In this document: in pieces, positions 18,862-25,562 of the stretch
Position numbering within the stretch: position 1 is the stretch's first letter
How the letters are laid out: every line of letters starts with the position of its first letter
NCBI GenBank assembly: GCA_037388825.1
Contig: JARRJV010000043.1
Location: forward strand, 5,994-56,658
Direction: 5' to 3'
Origin: Acidiferrobacteraceae bacterium
GTDB taxonomy: Bacteria > Pseudomonadota > Gammaproteobacteria > Acidiferrobacterales > JAJDNE01
DNA length: 50,665 nucleotides
Translations under genes and position numbers: made by a program
Notes under the pieces: model-generated
Told to the model about the DNA's origin: nothing
Database searches by the model: none
The model's input: the letters and a program-made list of their open reading frames with translations, nothing else

Positions 18862-19617
18862 ATGCAGGTCATCATCCCCGCGCGTTTTCAATCGAGCCGG
18901 CTTCCCGGTAAGGCGCTCGTTGACATCTGCGGCAAGCCGCTGCTGCAGTGGGTCTATGAACTGGCGTGCCGGACTCGCGCGGCCCGGGTACTGATTGCCA
19001 CGGACGACGAACGCATCCAAAGTGCAGCCATCGGCTTTGGCGCCGAGGTCTGCATGACTTCCGATTCACATCGTTCCGGAACAGATCGTATCGCCGAGGC
19101 GATCGAGGCGATGGACATCGATGACGACGAGATCATCGTCAACCTCCAGGGAGATGAGCCGTTAATGCCGCCCGCCCTGATTGACCAGGTGGTTGACTGC
19201 CTGACGAATCATGGCAAGGCGGCTATGGCGACGGCCGCCCATCCGATCGAACACGAGAGCGACTATCTTGATCCAAACGTGGTCAAGGTGGTTACGGATA
19301 CGGAAGGCTATGCACTGTATTTCAGTCGCGCGGCGATCCCGTGGCATCGCGATGCCATGAGCGCGGGGGCGGCACCTTCCGCACCCGGGCACCGGCATAT
19401 TGGCCTGTATGTATCGCGTGCGGGATTCATACGGCGCTACACGGCCTGGGATCCCTGTCCCCTGGAGCGGGCTGAGGCCCTCGAGCAGTTGCGTATCCTG
19501 TGGCATGGAGAGCGCATCGCCGTTTGTGATGCCATCGAACAACCGGGGCCGGGGGTCGATACCCCCGCCGACCTGGAACGGGTGCGTTCGCTGATTTGCG
19601 GTTCAGAAAAAAACTGA
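18862..19617 (+). CDS. kdsB: CMP-Kdo synthetase (3-deoxy-manno-octulosonate cytidylyltransferase)
   Basis: The 251-residue product activates Kdo with CTP for attachment to lipid A. The N-terminal nucleotide-binding segment is IIPARFQSSRLPGKAL. It is followed by IATDDERI, HRSGTDRIAEA, NLQGDEPLMPP, YFSRAAIPW, HIGLYVSRAGFI and the C-terminal PGPGVDTPADLERV, all typical of KdsB. The length is normal. The gene lies 28 bases after the Trm112-like gene and 18 bases before a phosphatase gene. Grouped with lpxK and msbA, it forms an LPS assembly operon. Confidence 0.96.
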   Translation: MQVIIPARFQSSRLPGKALVDICGKPLLQWVYELACRTRAARVLIATDDERIQSAAIGFGAEVCMTSDSHRSGTDRIAEAIEAMDIDDDEIIVNLQGDEPLMPPALIDQVVDCLTNHGKAAMATAAHPIEHESDYLDPNVVKVVTDTEGYALYFSRAAIPWHRDAMSAGAAPSAPGHRHIGLYVSRAGFIRRYTAWDPCPLERAEALEQLRILWHGERIAVCDAIEQPGPGVDTPADLERVRSLICGSEKN

Positions 19618-19635
19618 AGAGGAGTTAAAGGCAGC

Positions 19636-20112
19636 ATGGTGAAGGTTCTGTTTGTGTGCCTCGGGAATATCTGCCGGTCGCCAACGGCGGAAGGGGTCTT
19701 TCGGCAGGCGGTGGAACGAGCCGGCCTCGGCACGGAGTTTGAGATCGATTCCGCGGGGACCCATGCCTATCACATCGGTGAGCCGCCGGACTCGCGCGCA
19801 CAGGAGGCGGCCGCGCGACGGGGCATTGACCTGAGCGGACTGCGCGGTCGGCGTGCCAGTACCGAGGATATTCGTGAATTCGACTACGTGCTGGCCATGG
19901 ATCAGGAGAACTTCGAAAACCTGCAGGCCATCTGCCCGCCCGAATATTCAGGTCGCGTGCAATTGTTCATGGAGTTCGCCGCGGGTCGTGCCGAGAAGGA
20001 GGTTCCGGATCCGTATTTTGGTGGCGGCGGGGGGTTCGACCGCGTCCTCGATATGATCGAAGACGCGTCCGAAGGTCTGCTGCGCCATATCCGTGAGCAG
20101 CGAGGACTCTAG
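19636..20112 (+). CDS. Low-molecular-weight protein tyrosine phosphatase
   Basis: The 158-residue cytosolic enzyme has the CX5R active site as VLFVCLGNICRSPTAEG near the start (Cys about residue 8, Arg about 14) and the general acid aspartate in VPDPYFGG. It removes phosphate from tyrosine or acts on related small substrates; in Gram-negatives it often controls exopolysaccharide kinases, but none is visible here. In Pseudomonas ptpA also follows kdsB. There murB comes next; here rne follows directly, from the opposite strand, 21 bases away. The stop TAG lies inside a long inverted repeat. Confidence 0.92.
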   Translation: MVKVLFVCLGNICRSPTAEGVFRQAVERAGLGTEFEIDSAGTHAYHIGEPPDSRAQEAAARRGIDLSGLRGRRASTEDIREFDYVLAMDQENFENLQAICPPEYSGRVQLFMEFAAGRAEKEVPDPYFGGGGGFDRVLDMIEDASEGLLRHIREQRGL

Positions 20113-20155
20113 ACCTGTGCCGGGTTCGGCAGTCTAGTCGCGACTGTCCTCGCTG
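20098..20155. terminator. Nested inverted repeat at the convergent phosphatase/rne junction
   Basis: A perfect 10-base inverted repeat (20098-20107 with 20146-20155) encloses a second 6-base one (20109-20114 with 20132-20137). The stop codons of both convergent genes lie inside it. The hairpin could slow or stop transcription from both sides, but there is no clear U-run, so a role as bidirectional terminator or 3'-end stabiliser is inferred only. Confidence 0.45.
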
Positions 20156-22218
20156 GTGACCGGGGCGGGGCTCTTCTGTGGAGCGGGGTTGTTTTCCCTG
20201 GTAGCGCGCTGGTTGCCATTGGGTTCATTCTTGCCCCGGGAGGACTGGTCGTTCTTCGCCCGATTGCCACTCTCGCCTGCGCTACCGCTTCCACCTCCAC
20301 GACGGCCGCGTCGACCGCGACTGCGTCGACCGCCACCGCCACCGGACTTGGTCTGCTGGCCCTCGTTTCGGGATTCCTGTCCCTTGTCTGCGCCCTCGGG
20401 TTTTCCGCCGCCGGAAGAGCCGCTGCGCTGACGCGGTCGGCGCCGGCCACCACCACCGGGACGCTGCCGCTGTTGGCCGCCTCCGCGTCGGGATTGGGGC
20501 CGGGAGGGTGCGGGCTTGGACTTCTTCTTGGTCCCGGTTCCAAACAGAAAGCGGAACAGGCGAATCAGCAGTCCTTCCTTCGGACGCTGACGCGCGGGTA
20601 CAGCACCGGAGTGCACCAGCTGTCCGATGGCTGGCCGCTCCGCCGCCGGCTTGCTCAGACCCGGTACCGCCTCGGGTGCCTCGGTCTCCTCTTCAGGTGC
20701 CACAATCTCGAAGCTTGGCTGCTCCTCCTCCTGATCCAGCTCTTCGCTGCGCAGCCGCCGGATGCGGAAATGTGGAGTCTCCATATCGGCCGTGGGCAAA
20801 ATATAGATCGGAGTTGCGAGACGCGATTCCAGGCCGTTCAGCTCGTGTCGCTTCTCGTTCAGCAGATAGGTCGCAGTGGCCACCGGCAGGTGCACATGCA
20901 GCGCCGCTGTGTTTTCCTTCATGGCCTCTTCCTGGATGAGTCGCAGGATATGCAGGGCCGACGATTGCACGCCGCGGATGTGACCGGTCCCATTGCACCG
21001 CGGACATACCAGGCTACTGGCTTCGCCCAGGGACGGACGCAAACGCTGGCGCGACATCTCGAGCAGACCAAAGCGCGAGATGCGACCGACCTGAACCCGG
21101 GCGCGGTCGACCTTGAGGGCTTCCATGAGCTTTTGCTCAACGGCGCGCTGATTCTTGGTCGGCGTCATGTCGATGAAATCGATCACGATCAGGCCACCGA
21201 TATCGCGCAGCCGCATCTGGAGCGCGATTTCCTCGGCCGCCTCCAGATTGGTGATCAAGGCGGTCTCTTCGATGTCCGCGCCCTTGGTGGCACGGGCGGA
21301 GTTGACGTCAATACTGACCAGGGCCTCGGTGGGATCGAAGACGATGGATCCCCCGGAAGACAGCTGGACTTCCCGTGAAAACGCCGATTCGATCTGCTGC
21401 TCGATCTGATAACGGGAAAACAGCGGGATCGGATCCTGGTAGAGTTTGAGCTTGCTCTGGTTGGCCGGTGATACCTGTTCGATGAACTTGCCCAGCCGCT
21501 CATGGATCTCCGCGTTGTCCACCACAATCTCGCCAATGTCCTGGCGCAAGTAGTCGCGTATGGCACGAACCACCAGATTCCCTTCCTGGTAGATCAGGAA
21601 GGGAGCAGGGCGCTCGGCCGATGCCTTGGAAATGGCGTCCCACAGGTGAATCAGGTAATCGAGGTCCCCCTGCAGTTCATCGGTGCTTTTGCCGAGGCCT
21701 GCGGTGCGGGCAATAATGGCGTAGTCATCGGGTGCCTCCAGCTGGGCCATGGCCTCGCGCAGTTCGGCCCGCTCCTCGCCTTCGATGCGGCGGGAAATGC
21801 CACCGCCCTTGGGGTTGTTTGGCATGAGCACCAGGTAACGCCCGGCCAGACTGATGAAGGTGGTCAGGGCGGCTCCCTTGGTCCCCCGTTCTTCCTTTTC
21901 CACCTGTACGATCAGTTCCTGCCCCTCGCGAATGACGTCCTTGATGCGCACCTGGGACATGGGAGTGGATTCGAAGTTTCCGCTGAAGTAGATGCGGGAG
22001 ATTTCCTTCAGGGGGAGGAAGCCCTGGCGTTCGGCACCGTAGTCCACGAACGCCGCTTCCAGGCTCGGTTCCACGCGGGTTACGCGGCCCTTGTAGATGT
22101 TGCCCTTCTTCTGCTGGTAGGCGGTGGATTCGATATCGAGGTCAAGCAGACGCTGACCATCAACAATAGCCAGCCGCAACTCCTCGGCGTGAGTTGCGTT
22201 GAACAAAATTCTTTTCAT
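20134..22218 (-). CDS. rne: Ribonuclease E, short form with RG-rich tail
   Basis: The 694-residue product is the endoribonuclease that starts mRNA decay and processes rRNA and tRNA. The catalytic half matches E. coli RNase E almost position for position: S1 domain from about residue 36, [11 protein letters not shown] with the first metal aspartate near 303, IDFIDMTP with the second near 346, and the zinc-link CPRC near 404. After about residue 530 comes an amphipathic stretch ([13 protein letters not shown], about 546-558) resembling the membrane-targeting helix. A basic tail rich in R, G and Q follows, resembling an RNA-binding AR2 region. At 694 residues it is well short of E. coli's 1061, so the scaffold for enolase and PNPase is much reduced or different. 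Rne and RluC are divergent, as in E. coli. Confidence 0.93.
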   Translation of the reverse strand: MKRILFNATHAEELRLAIVDGQRLLDLDIESTAYQQKKGNIYKGRVTRVEPSLEAAFVDYGAERQGFLPLKEISRIYFSGNFESTPMSQVRIKDVIREGQELIVQVEKEERGTKGAALTTFISLAGRYLVLMPNNPKGGGISRRIEGEERAELREAMAQLEAPDDYAIIARTAGLGKSTDELQGDLDYLIHLWDAISKASAERPAPFLIYQEGNLVVRAIRDYLRQDIGEIVVDNAEIHERLGKFIEQVSPANQSKLKLYQDPIPLFSRYQIEQQIESAFSREVQLSSGGSIVFDPTEALVSIDVNSARATKGADIEETALITNLEAAEEIALQMRLRDIGGLIVIDFIDMTPTKNQRAVEQKLMEALKVDRARVQVGRISRFGLLEMSRQRLRPSLGEASSLVCPRCNGTGHIRGVQSSALHILRLIQEEAMKENTAALHVHLPVATATYLLNEKRHELNGLESRLATPIYILPTADMETPHFRIRRLRSEELDQEEEQPSFEIVAPEEETEAPEAVPGLSKPAAERPAIGQLVHSGAVPARQRPKEGLLIRLFRFLFGTGTKKKSKPAPSRPQSRRGGGQQRQRPGGGGRRRPRQRSGSSGGGKPEGADKGQESRNEGQQTKSGGGGGRRSRGRRGRRGGGSGSAGESGNRAKNDQSSRGKNEPNGNQRATRENNPAPQKSPAPVTSEDSRD

Positions 22219-22293
22219 TGAATCTTCCCAGGCGGCCCGAATGTCGGGTATTCCCGCCGGATATGCGTCAGTGGGCCGCCCTCGAGCGTGCCG

Positions 22294-22326
22294 CCGCGCG
22301 CGATCCCGCGCGGACTTCGCGCGCGG
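22294..22326 (-). promoter_or_regulatory. GC-rich perfect hairpin in the presumed rne leader
   Basis: The arms 22294-22303 (ccgcgcgcga) and 22317-22326 (tcgcgcgcgg) are perfect inverted copies separated by 13 bases, about 75-110 bases upstream of the rne start codon. In E. coli, stem-loops in the rne leader are recognised by RNase E itself and set its own level. A similar job here is an inference from position. Confidence 0.4.
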
Positions 22327-22491
22327 GCACCCCTATCCGGGTTCGCCATTATTCTGTTGCGCCGCTCAAACAGGGGGCGACGCGAATCCCTGGTTCGCGG
22401 GGATGAGCCCTGCGTGGGTCCTGCCGTGTGTTGGCAGCGACGGGTCGCCGGGGTCCCGCGCATGTTCGGCAACGGGCCAAACATGTAAAAA

Positions 22492-22512
22492 AACTATATA
22501 TTCCGTATAGTT
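22492..22512. promoter_or_regulatory. AT-rich palindrome upstream of rluC
   Basis: The arms aactata (22492-22498) and tatagtt (22506-22512) form a perfect 7-base inverted repeat with a 7-base spacer in the only AT-rich stretch of the rne-rluC gap. It could be a -10 region usable on both strands or an operator. I cannot choose between these. Confidence 0.3.
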
Positions 22513-22603
22513 CGCAGCCATTTTTCAGGCACAATCTCTAATACGGACAGCCGTCAATATATCAACCCCGGCCGAAATCCACAATCTGTTATCCTGCGCG
22601 CCG

Positions 22604-23575
22604 ATGCACTCTCCAAAGGCAAAAAAAGGGCCTCGGGCACGGTTCGTAACCGTGGACGAGGCCAGCGAAGGACAGCGGCTGGACAATTTCCTGCTGCGGG
22701 AGCTCAAGGGCGTCCCGCGGGGCCGCATCTATCGCATGGTCCGCATGGGGGAGGTGCGCATCAACAAGGGCCGGAGCAAGCCGGATTCCCGGCTCCGGCT
22801 CGGGGATATTGTGCGTATCCCGCCCGTGAGAACGGCCACCCCGGCCGCTCGACCGGAGCGCTCCGCGCGCGACCTTTCCTGGTTGGAGGATCACATCCTG
22901 TTCGAGGACGAGGATCTGATGGCGGTGAACAAACCATCGGGCATGGCGGTGCACGGGGGTAGCGGGATTCAGCTGGGCTTGATTGAGGCCATGCGGCTGC
23001 TGCGGCCCGCGGAGAGAGAACTGGAGCTGGTACACCGGCTGGACCGGGACACCTCGGGCTGTCTGTTGCTGGCAAAACGGCGGTCCACCCTACGCCAGCT
23101 GCATGCCGATTTGCGGGAAGGGCGGGTGCACAAGCGCTATGTCGCCCTCGTGCGGGGGATCTGGGAAGGAAAGGGGCGACGCGTTTCCCTGCCCCTGGAG
23201 AAGAACCGGCTACAGGGCGGGGAGCGCATGGTATCCGTCGGAGACGAAGGTAAGGAATCCGTGAGCCGATTCATTCCACGTCAGAATTTCTCCGCTGGCG
23301 CGGCCCTGGTCGCGATCGATCTCGTTACCGGACGCACACACCAGGCCCGGGTCCATGCCGCCCATCTGGGTCACCCCATTGCCGGCGATGCGAAATACGG
23401 GGACAAGGAATTCAATCGGCAGATGCGTGCCTACGGACTGCAGCGACTGTTCCTGCATGCCGAGCGGCTGGAATTTACCCATCCACGCAAGACTTGCAAA
23501 ATGGTCATCGAGGCCCCATTGCCGCCGGAACTGGCGGAAACCATTGACCGGATCAAACATGCCACGTCGCTATGA
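22604..23575 (+). CDS. rluC: 23S rRNA pseudouridine synthase RluC
   Basis: The 323-residue product converts specific uridines of 23S rRNA (positions 955, 2504 and 2580 in E. coli) to pseudouridine. An N-terminal S4 domain (about 20-80, RLDNFLLRELKGVPRGRIY) is followed by the RluA-type catalytic domain with HRLDRDTSGCLLLAK, in which the aspartate of RLDRDTSG is the nucleophile. RTHQARVHAAHLGHPIAGD and LQRLFLHAERL are further signatures. The ATG start at 22604 fits the S4 domain length. The gene heads an operon in which each next gene overlaps the last. It is divergent from rne, as in E. coli and Pseudomonas. Confidence 0.95.
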   Translation: MHSPKAKKGPRARFVTVDEASEGQRLDNFLLRELKGVPRGRIYRMVRMGEVRINKGRSKPDSRLRLGDIVRIPPVRTATPAARPERSARDLSWLEDHILFEDEDLMAVNKPSGMAVHGGSGIQLGLIEAMRLLRPAERELELVHRLDRDTSGCLLLAKRRSTLRQLHADLREGRVHKRYVALVRGIWEGKGRRVSLPLEKNRLQGGERMVSVGDEGKESVSRFIPRQNFSAGAALVAIDLVTGRTHQARVHAAHLGHPIAGDAKYGDKEFNRQMRAYGLQRLFLHAERLEFTHPRKTCKMVIEAPLPPELAETIDRIKHATSL

Positions 23576-24209
23576 CCTGATCATCTTCGACTGGGACGGA
23601 ACCCTGATGGACTCGCTCGCGCGCATCGTAAACTGCTTTCGCGGCGCGGCCGCGGATGTGGGTGTCGATTTCCCGGGGGACGATGCGGTGCGCAATATCG
23701 TTGGCCTTGGCTTGCAGGAAGCTATGGAACAGCTGTTTCCGGACGCCGATCCGGAGATACATCAGCGCTTGCAGGAAGCGTATCGGGAGCATTTTCTTGA
23801 ACGGGATCGGACCGAAATGGTGCTGTTCCCGGGTGTGGCTGAAGGCCTGCCGCAGCTCCATGGCGAGGGCCATCGTCTTGCCATTGCGACGGGCAAGGCA
23901 CGCCGTGGACTGGATCGCCTGCTCGTGGATTCGCCCTTGCGCAATCTCTTTGCGTCCACCCGCTGCGCCGACGAGACACGGTCCAAGCCCCATCCCCTGA
24001 TGCTGGAGGAAATCCTGCAGGAAACCGGCGTGCCGGTGGAACGCGCCATCATGGTGGGCGACTCGATATTCGATTTGGAAATGGCGAAGAATGCCGGTAT
24101 GGATTCCCTGGCGGTGAGCTATGGCGCCCACCCGTGCGACCGCTTGCAGAGTCTCGATCCCCTGGCCTGTGCCGAAAGCTTTGAGGATATCCTTGAGTGG
24201 ATGCGGTAG
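23559..24209 (+). CDS. HAD-IA family hydrolase, phosphoglycolate phosphatase-like
   Basis: The 216-residue product starts at ATG 23559, 17 bases inside rluC. The HAD motifs are clear: FDWDGTLMD with nucleophile D11 and D13, IATGK (motif II), the lysine in RSKPHPLML (motif III) and VGDSIFDLEMAKNAG (motif IV). The small alpha-helical cap between motifs I and II is typical of Gph-like enzymes. A HAD gene follows rluC at this place in Pseudomonas as well. The substrate is unknown; phosphoglycolate or another small phosphate ester is likely. It overlaps the next gene by 13 bases. Confidence 0.9.
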   Translation: MPRRYDLIIFDWDGTLMDSLARIVNCFRGAAADVGVDFPGDDAVRNIVGLGLQEAMEQLFPDADPEIHQRLQEAYREHFLERDRTEMVLFPGVAEGLPQLHGEGHRLAIATGKARRGLDRLLVDSPLRNLFASTRCADETRSKPHPLMLEEILQETGVPVERAIMVGDSIFDLEMAKNAGMDSLAVSYGAHPCDRLQSLDPLACAESFEDILEWMR

Positions 24210-24598
24210 GGAGCTTCCTCTGTAATGCCGACCGCTTGGTCGATGGCGGTCCGGGTATTCGCTTCCGCGTGCGCAGCGAGAATCGCGTCATTCCCGCTTT
24301 TGTGATTCGCTTTCAGGGTAAGGTATACGCCTATCTGAACCAGTGCGCCCACCAGTCGGTTGAACTGGACTGGCAACCGGGGCAGTTCTTCGACCCGGAT
24401 CGGAATTTTTTGATCTGCGCGACCCACGGCGCACTGTACGATCCGGACACCGGTGCCTGCCGTACCGGCCGATGTGCCGGGCGAGGGTTGACTCCCCTGC
24501 CGGTGGAGGAGCACCAGGGATCGATTCTCCTCGCCGGTGGTCCCATTGGAGTACACTTGGTCGATACCGAACTTCCGGAAGACGGATCCCGTGCCTGA
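24197..24598 (+). CDS. Rieske-type [2Fe-2S] ferredoxin-like protein
   Basis: The 133-residue product starts at GTG 24197 inside the HAD gene. It has the Rieske cluster ligands C50-x-H52 (QCAHQS) and C74-x2-H77 (CATHGALYD), 22 residues apart. This is the small soluble Rieske ferredoxin layout, without TM helix or oxygenase domain. Its partner is not known. Similar stand-alone Rieske genes lie in the rluC-sppA operon of some gammaproteobacteria. A role in electron transfer is family knowledge only. It overlaps the downstream protease gene by 8 bases. Confidence 0.88.
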   Translation: MDAVGSFLCNADRLVDGGPGIRFRVRSENRVIPAFVIRFQGKVYAYLNQCAHQSVELDWQPGQFFDPDRNFLICATHGALYDPDTGACRTGRCAGRGLTPLPVEEHQGSILLAGGPIGVHLVDTELPEDGSRA

Positions 24599-25556
24599 AG
24601 AGACGAATCATCCCCAATCCTCCCCATCCTCCGAAAATGGGGCACTGAACGATATAGCACTGGCCGTCGTCCAGGAGTTGCGGCGGAGCCGGCGCTGGAA
24701 CATTTTCTTTCGCTTCGCCTGGGCGGGACTGTTTCTGCTCTTTATTCTCATCGTTTCGTTACCCGATGTGGAAAGCAAGGGGTCGCCAGGGGGGAACTAC
24801 ACCGCCGTGGTCGAGCTCGACGGGGAGATTGGTCCAGGAACCACCGCCAGTGCCGACAATGTCATTGGCGGTCTGCGCGATGCCTTCCGGAGCAACGCGA
24901 GGGCGGTCATCCTTCGGGCGAATAGCGGGGGCGGTACGACGGTACAATCTTCGGAGATCAGTGACGAGATTGCGCGTCTGCGCAGGAAGTATCCGAAGAA
25001 GCCGATCTACGGTGTAATCGAGGATGTGTGCGCGTCCGGTTGCTACTACGCGCTCTCCGGCACCGATCGGATCTATGCAAACCGGTCCAGCATTGTCGGG
25101 TCCCTGGGTGTGCTGCTGGATGGGGGCTTCGGTTTTGTGGACGCCATGAAGAAACTGGGCATTGAGCGACGCCTGTTTCATTCCGGTCAGCACAAGGTCG
25201 CGTTTGACCCCTTTCTCCCATTGACGCCATCCGATCGCCGAAGCATGCAGCGGATGCTGGACGAGGTGCATCAGCAGTTCATCGATGCCGTGAAACGGGG
25301 CAGGGGCAAGAAGCTCAAGAAGGATCCTGAACTCTTTACCGGAAGATTCTGGAATGGGAGTACCGCGCGAAAGCTGGGTCTGGTCGACGAGTTCGGGACC
25401 GCCGACTCGGTTGCGCGAGACGTCGTCGGCGCGGACAAGCTGGTCGATTTTACCTATCGACCCGGGTGGCTGGACCGTTTCGCCAGTCAGATCGGCGCCT
25501 CCATGGCTCACGTGTTGACGTCGGAGCTGCGCGGGCAAAACGGCGGTACGCGTTAG
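24591..25556 (+). CDS. sppA: S49-family signal peptide peptidase-like protease
   Basis: The 321-residue product (GTG start at 24591, overlapping the Rieske stop) is a short-form SppA. A cytosolic tail of about 40 residues precedes one TM helix (WNIFFRFAWAGLFLLFILI) and a periplasmic Clp-like serine protease domain. The nucleophile serine is in VCASGCYYAL, where most homologues have ASGGYY; NSGGG and IVGSLGVLLDGGFG are further family signatures. It probably degrades cleaved signal peptides or damaged membrane proteins. Its stop is 6 bases from the end of the convergent carboxylase-Maf gene. Confidence 0.9.
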   Translation: MPEETNHPQSSPSSENGALNDIALAVVQELRRSRRWNIFFRFAWAGLFLLFILIVSLPDVESKGSPGGNYTAVVELDGEIGPGTTASADNVIGGLRDAFRSNARAVILRANSGGGTTVQSSEISDEIARLRRKYPKKPIYGVIEDVCASGCYYALSGTDRIYANRSSIVGSLGVLLDGGFGFVDAMKKLGIERRLFHSGQHKVAFDPFLPLTPSDRRSMQRMLDEVHQQFIDAVKRGRGKKLKKDPELFTGRFWNGSTARKLGLVDEFGTADSVARDVVGADKLVDFTYRPGWLDRFASQIGASMAHVLTSELRGQNGGTR

Positions 25557-25562
25557 CGCTGC

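Larger units (their letters stand above)
22219..22603. other. 385-base divergent control region between rne and rluC
   Basis: No gene is visible here. It should hold the promoters of rne (minus) and rluC (plus) and, by analogy with E. coli, a long 5' leader of rne used in autoregulation. The rne-proximal part (22260-22420) is very GC-rich and holds a perfect 10-base inverted repeat. The rluC-proximal part (22484-22560) is an AT-rich island with a 7-base inverted repeat. No promoter hexamer pair is good enough to call. Confidence 0.6.

Noticed and set aside
20250-20520. Possible tandem repeat array at the 3' end of rne
   Set aside because: The repetitive look comes from Gly/Arg-rich codons of the RNase E tail; unit length and spacing are irregular.
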